Shown: positions 60,569-64,000 of the stretch, piece by piece | Position numbering within the stretch: position 1 is the stretch's first letter | Layout of the letters: each line of letters opens with the position of its first letter | Assembly: GCF_040807025.1 (NCBI RefSeq) | Contig: NC_090943.1 | Span: 2,838,356 to 2,902,355, forward strand | DNA: 64,000 nt | Direction: 5' to 3' | DNA from: Struthio camelus | Taxonomy: Eukaryota; Chordata; Aves; Struthioniformes; Struthionidae | Translations under genes and position numbers: made by a program | Notes under the pieces: generated by a model | Told to the model about the DNA's origin: nothing | Databases searched by the model: none | What the model saw: only the letters and a program-made list of their open reading frames with translations

Positions 60569-61302
60569 CTACTTTCATATATAATTCTTCTAGAAGTAAT
60601 ATATGAGTCTACAAATGGTGTAGGCCAGCAGGCCAAAATATTTCAGGTTCAGCACCAAACTAAGTGTAGCTACATAATTTTGAGATCAGAACCAGTTCAC
60701 ATCTGGCTGTCTCATAGGTTAGGCAGGGAGAGTTCCTGTGTGCTGGCAATATACTACCTAGACATACTCCTAAACGGAAATTGAAAGAAGTGATGAAAGG
60801 TTTTTACAACTTTAAGGTTGTCTGGAGGCCTGTGTGACCTAAAATATGTCCTTAAAGATATATTCTGTAGCACCAGGTCAAAAAACTTTTCATGTCCCAA
60901 ACACTCCATGACATTTTTACCGAGAAGAGAAAGACAGCAGAAATGAAACATTGGAAACTGAAGCCATGAGACTTTATATAACTGGAATTTAAAGACATAG
61001 GCATAGAGTTTCACGTCTTGATGTCTCCAAATCCAGATCTAAGGAGTGGTTTTGGTCAAGTAGGTTGTTAAGTTTTCCCAAGTCATTCTGAATTGGGAGT
61101 GCTTTGACTTTTGAATGCCTACTGGAAACATCTTGAACCTGATTCTTCGTGGATCACTTGAAGACAGTAGTAGTCTGGGGATCTTAGTGCTTTTGAAGAT
61201 ATGCCAAACACAGGCAGCCACGGGAAGTGACTTTTTCAGCTTTTGGCTGCACAGAAGAAAAGGGAACCTAAATCAGAATTACATAAGTAACACGGAAGTT
61301 TG

Positions 61303-61320
61303 GTACCCCCCCCCCCCCCT
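61303..61320. repeat. Poly-C tract (about 15 C)
   Basis: GGTACCCCC continuing as C to CTG. Such C runs are rare and prone to sequencing length errors. Confidence 0.9.
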
Positions 61321-61688
61321 GTAGTAAATCAATATTTTAATCTTATTATAATAATTCAGACTATGGGAAAAAATAAATAAACAAAAAAAAAACCCAAAGA
61401 AAATATTCCACCTTCTTATTGCAGCATTTCCAGCACAATCAAAAACAAAATACTCCTAAAACTGCAAATAGGAAGCCACATAAACTTTTATATATATATG
61501 TATAATTTTTTTTTTCTGTTCAGATAAAGCATAACTTCTTAAGACAGGCTAACTGAGCTATCAAAAATCCTTTTTGACACTCTTTTATGTCTTTTAAGGA
61601 TAGACTGTTTCACATGCATTTAATCCTTTATTTTTGTTGGTCTTTCTTCCATTGCACTAACTGCATCTACAGCTTCATATGAGGGTAG

Positions 61689-62103
61689 CTAAGCTAAATC
61701 CTGTAGGCCAGCTCTGGACCACTGAAACCTTTTCTCTGGTGCACAGCTCACCACCTGCTGCTCTTTTCCTCGAAGGGCCTTTCCTAAAAGCAAGGAACAA
61801 CCTGTGGACCAGTTTAATTGCTCCTGTTGCTCGTGGCCCTCCAATTCTGTAGGCCATGCAAACTTTCCGTGTCGTAAGAACTGACAAGCCTGAATCACAG
61901 TAATGAGTGGGTCTGTGACATGTGTAATACGTGTCTGCTGTGTCATGTAATGCTGAACTATTTGCATAGCTTCTTCCTCGACGAGGCATTTCACTGCTAT
62001 GTGACGTCAGACACTTGCAGTTTCCTTGCAAGATGGCCTTGTGTGCCTCTGCAGGAGATTTTGCCATATGCCCCAGGTGCAAGGATACATATCCCATAGA
62101 CAC
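61689..62103 (-). pseudogene. Unassigned ORF pair, possible retrocopy or relic
   Basis: Two overlapping minus-strand frames stay open: 142 codons at 62103-61675 (starting GTG) and 101 codons at 61994-61689 (MKCLVEEEAMQIVQHYMTQQ near its start). A shift between the two frames near 61990 could represent a frameshifted single coding region. An AATAAA lies about 50-60 bp after the stops (reverse complement of 61627-61632). A T-rich tract and CTGCAG, which could serve as an acceptor, lie just upstream at about 62115-62130. I cannot match the peptides to a family. No poly-A tail typical of a retrocopy is visible after the AATAAA. It could equally be chance open frames in a relatively GC-rich patch. 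Confidence 0.25.
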
Positions 62104-62130
62104 ACCATCAACTGCAGCAGATGTTTAAAA

Positions 62131-63689
62131 AAAAAAGTATCCCACCTCACAGGTAGGGTTGGCTAGGAGTAGACCAACAAAATATCTATTTTAGTCTAGC
62201 CGATGGATGGCAACTTTTTGTGCAGATCACGTTCAGACAGAGACTTTGAGGCTTTCACTACAGTTCACATTCATAATGCTCTATCTTTAGTGGTCTGGAT
62301 AAAGTGACTAAAACCCAAGATATACCACTATAAACAGCCTATGTACGCTGTAGTTTTACAGAAAGGTGAAATAATGTAAGATATCTAAATAAGATTTCAG
62401 TTAGAATTGAACACACCAGGCTCCAGAGCAGTCTAATAAGCGGATCGCCTGCAACAAAAGTGTGACTGTTCATTGCACAAAAAAGATAGAGTTTTCAATC
62501 ATCTCAAAAGGAAAACACCTTTCAAAACTTCAGTAGAACTGGCTGCAGTTCTTTACACAACTCCTTCCCATGCTAGAGAAAAGGTGAGAGACCTACGCTA
62601 TCATAGGTGCCCTACTTAGGCTTCAAAATTGCTGTGACATCTGCACTCAGGAAAGACTGAGGATGTACAGCAGCAAACACTGATGAGGAACTTAAGGACA
62701 TGCCTGCAGTCTTCCAGGCCTTGAAGCAGTGGAGGTCTATTAAATATGGCTGTACTGACAACGTGACCTCAAGTAACGTTTCCATAACGTGTTCACTCAG
62801 TCGTATAACTGTACCTGCTCTGTTTTTGTTCGACTGGGGCATTCTCTTCACCGTGATCTGTTGTTTGCTGTGAAAATGTTTTAATGTCACTGGAGAAGCC
62901 GAAGTGAGATGTGGGATTCGAATGAAGATCTCAGGTCAGTGGATCTCTGATAGGATGCAGACATCAGATGCAGCCTCTGCATTTTTTTGAGCCTGGAGAT
63001 GAGATGGTGCTAAAGGTCCAGTATTACATTTTCAGAGCCTTCGCAAATCAGAACACATCTGACTCATGCCAGAACAGAAGCTCTCTCTGCACAGCAGTGC
63101 CTGTTAACCTTTTCCCACTCCATTTTCCATTCAAGGACAATTTAACATGTGTGAAGACAAATCCACAGATTTTCTCATCCCATGCTGCGACAACATCTTT
63201 CATTTACAAATCAATCAAAATAAGATTTGATTTTGAACAGTCACTTACAACTTCAACTTCTCTCTGACTCCTTTGCTTGCCTGGGTGCATGGAAACAGGT
63301 TAGTGAATTTTTTGCTATATTTTTACAGATCACTTTCTGATTTCTTCTGAGCCAACAGAAATCTGTCTACTGAGAAATCCCAAACTGAGAAAGCCTGAAA
63401 TAGAGCATAGGTGGGAGGTAGTGTTTACATGGAATAGGTGATTTTCAAAGTTTGCCAACTCCTAACTTCCATAAGCTCCCTTCCCTCTGCTATCCAGTGC
63501 TTTCCCAAAGTTCTTAATACTCTCCAGGACCTCAGGAAATTACATATATGGATAAGTCAAAGGAGTGTGCATGCATACTCTTGTCACCTAAGGTGGGATT
63601 CAAAGAAACCGGATTAATTAGGTAGCAGATTAGGCAGCTTAAATGTACAAGGCTACAGGTAGATGTGTACATGTGAACTAAGAGGCTGA
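62131..63689. other. Unique sequence, nothing recognised
   Basis: No repeat family or supported exon. ORFs of up to 99 codons are within chance expectation. Confidence 0.55.
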
Positions 63690-63930
63690 TCTAGTTGTGC
63701 ACATACAGACATTCATTGCCACTTGAGATAACGCGAGTGCCACCAGTGTCCAAAAGACCTACATGGGGCTGCCAGATATACCACAGGACCTACTTCCACG
63801 CCAACCTGGTGTGCCAGCTGGTTGCTAGGTAGGAACACATAGGGCAACCAAAATATCACCAAAGGCCTTTGTACAGGCAACTGAATTGAGCCCCTAATGA
63901 TTATAGTCAATGGAGCACAGAGAGTGATTT
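63690..63930. repeat. Possible third copy of the 18.4 kb dispersed element
   Basis: CTACATGGGGCTGCCAGATA and CCACAGGACC parallel CTACGTGGGGCTTCCAGATA and ATACAGGGGCC at 18.37 kb. The boundaries are uncertain. Confidence 0.3.
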
Positions 63931-64000
63931 AGTTGACCAAATTCAGGAATCTCTTTTTGGATGGTCAGTTGCCTCAGTCAGTTGTCAATCATCTAAGCTC

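Noticed and set aside
60397..60636. Lys/Glu/Arg-rich 79-codon minus ORF
   Set aside because: It is a translation of the polypyrimidine repeat.

Overview
The window looks like non-coding DNA from a bird, or less likely another sauropsid such as a crocodilian. It is AT-rich with long unique stretches. Its dominant interspersed repeats are CR1 LINEs ending in the avian-type (ATTCTGTG)n tail. I see no tRNA-derived or Alu-like SINEs, no bacterial gene structure, and no protein-coding gene that I can name. I see no tRNA, rRNA or CRISPR array.

Layout. 1-5.3 kb is unique sequence with homopolymer tracts. 5.34-6.06 kb is an old CR1 on the minus strand. 7.2-7.4 kb is a TG/TA microsatellite. 8.64-8.74 kb is a short minus CR1 scrap, followed at 8.85-10.07 kb by a plus-strand CR1 that keeps part of its reverse transcriptase. 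10-36 kb is mostly unique sequence with a compact CpG-rich patch (13.65-13.81 kb), several decayed repeat scraps, an AT-only palindromic tract (26.5 kb) and microsatellites. 36.15-37.33 kb and 39.67-41.05 kb are two ancient reverse-transcriptase-bearing CR1/L3-like copies, both minus. 41.87-42.38 kb is a younger minus CR1 with an open ORF2 C-terminus. 43.29-44.69 kb is a plus CR1. 45-64 kb is mostly unique, with a TG repeat (46.05 kb), a CR1 scrap (58.57 kb), a long polypyrimidine tract (60.4 kb) and an unassigned ORF pair on the minus strand (61.68-62.1 kb).

The best-supported unusual observation concerns the two plus CR1 copies at 8.85 kb and 43.3 kb. They share about 500 bp with no substitutions and only two indels, yet diverge clearly on both sides of that block. 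This points to gene conversion, recombination or an assembly problem rather than simple independent insertion.

Several stretches, mostly on the minus strand, have good splice-site consensus around an open frame (about 47.9, 47.0, 38.9, 29.2, 23.75, 11.2 and 1.85 kb; one on plus at 16.0 kb). Some are compatible in phase. They could be exons of an unrecognised long-intron gene or lncRNA, but such signals also arise by chance in 64 kb, so I give them low confidence.
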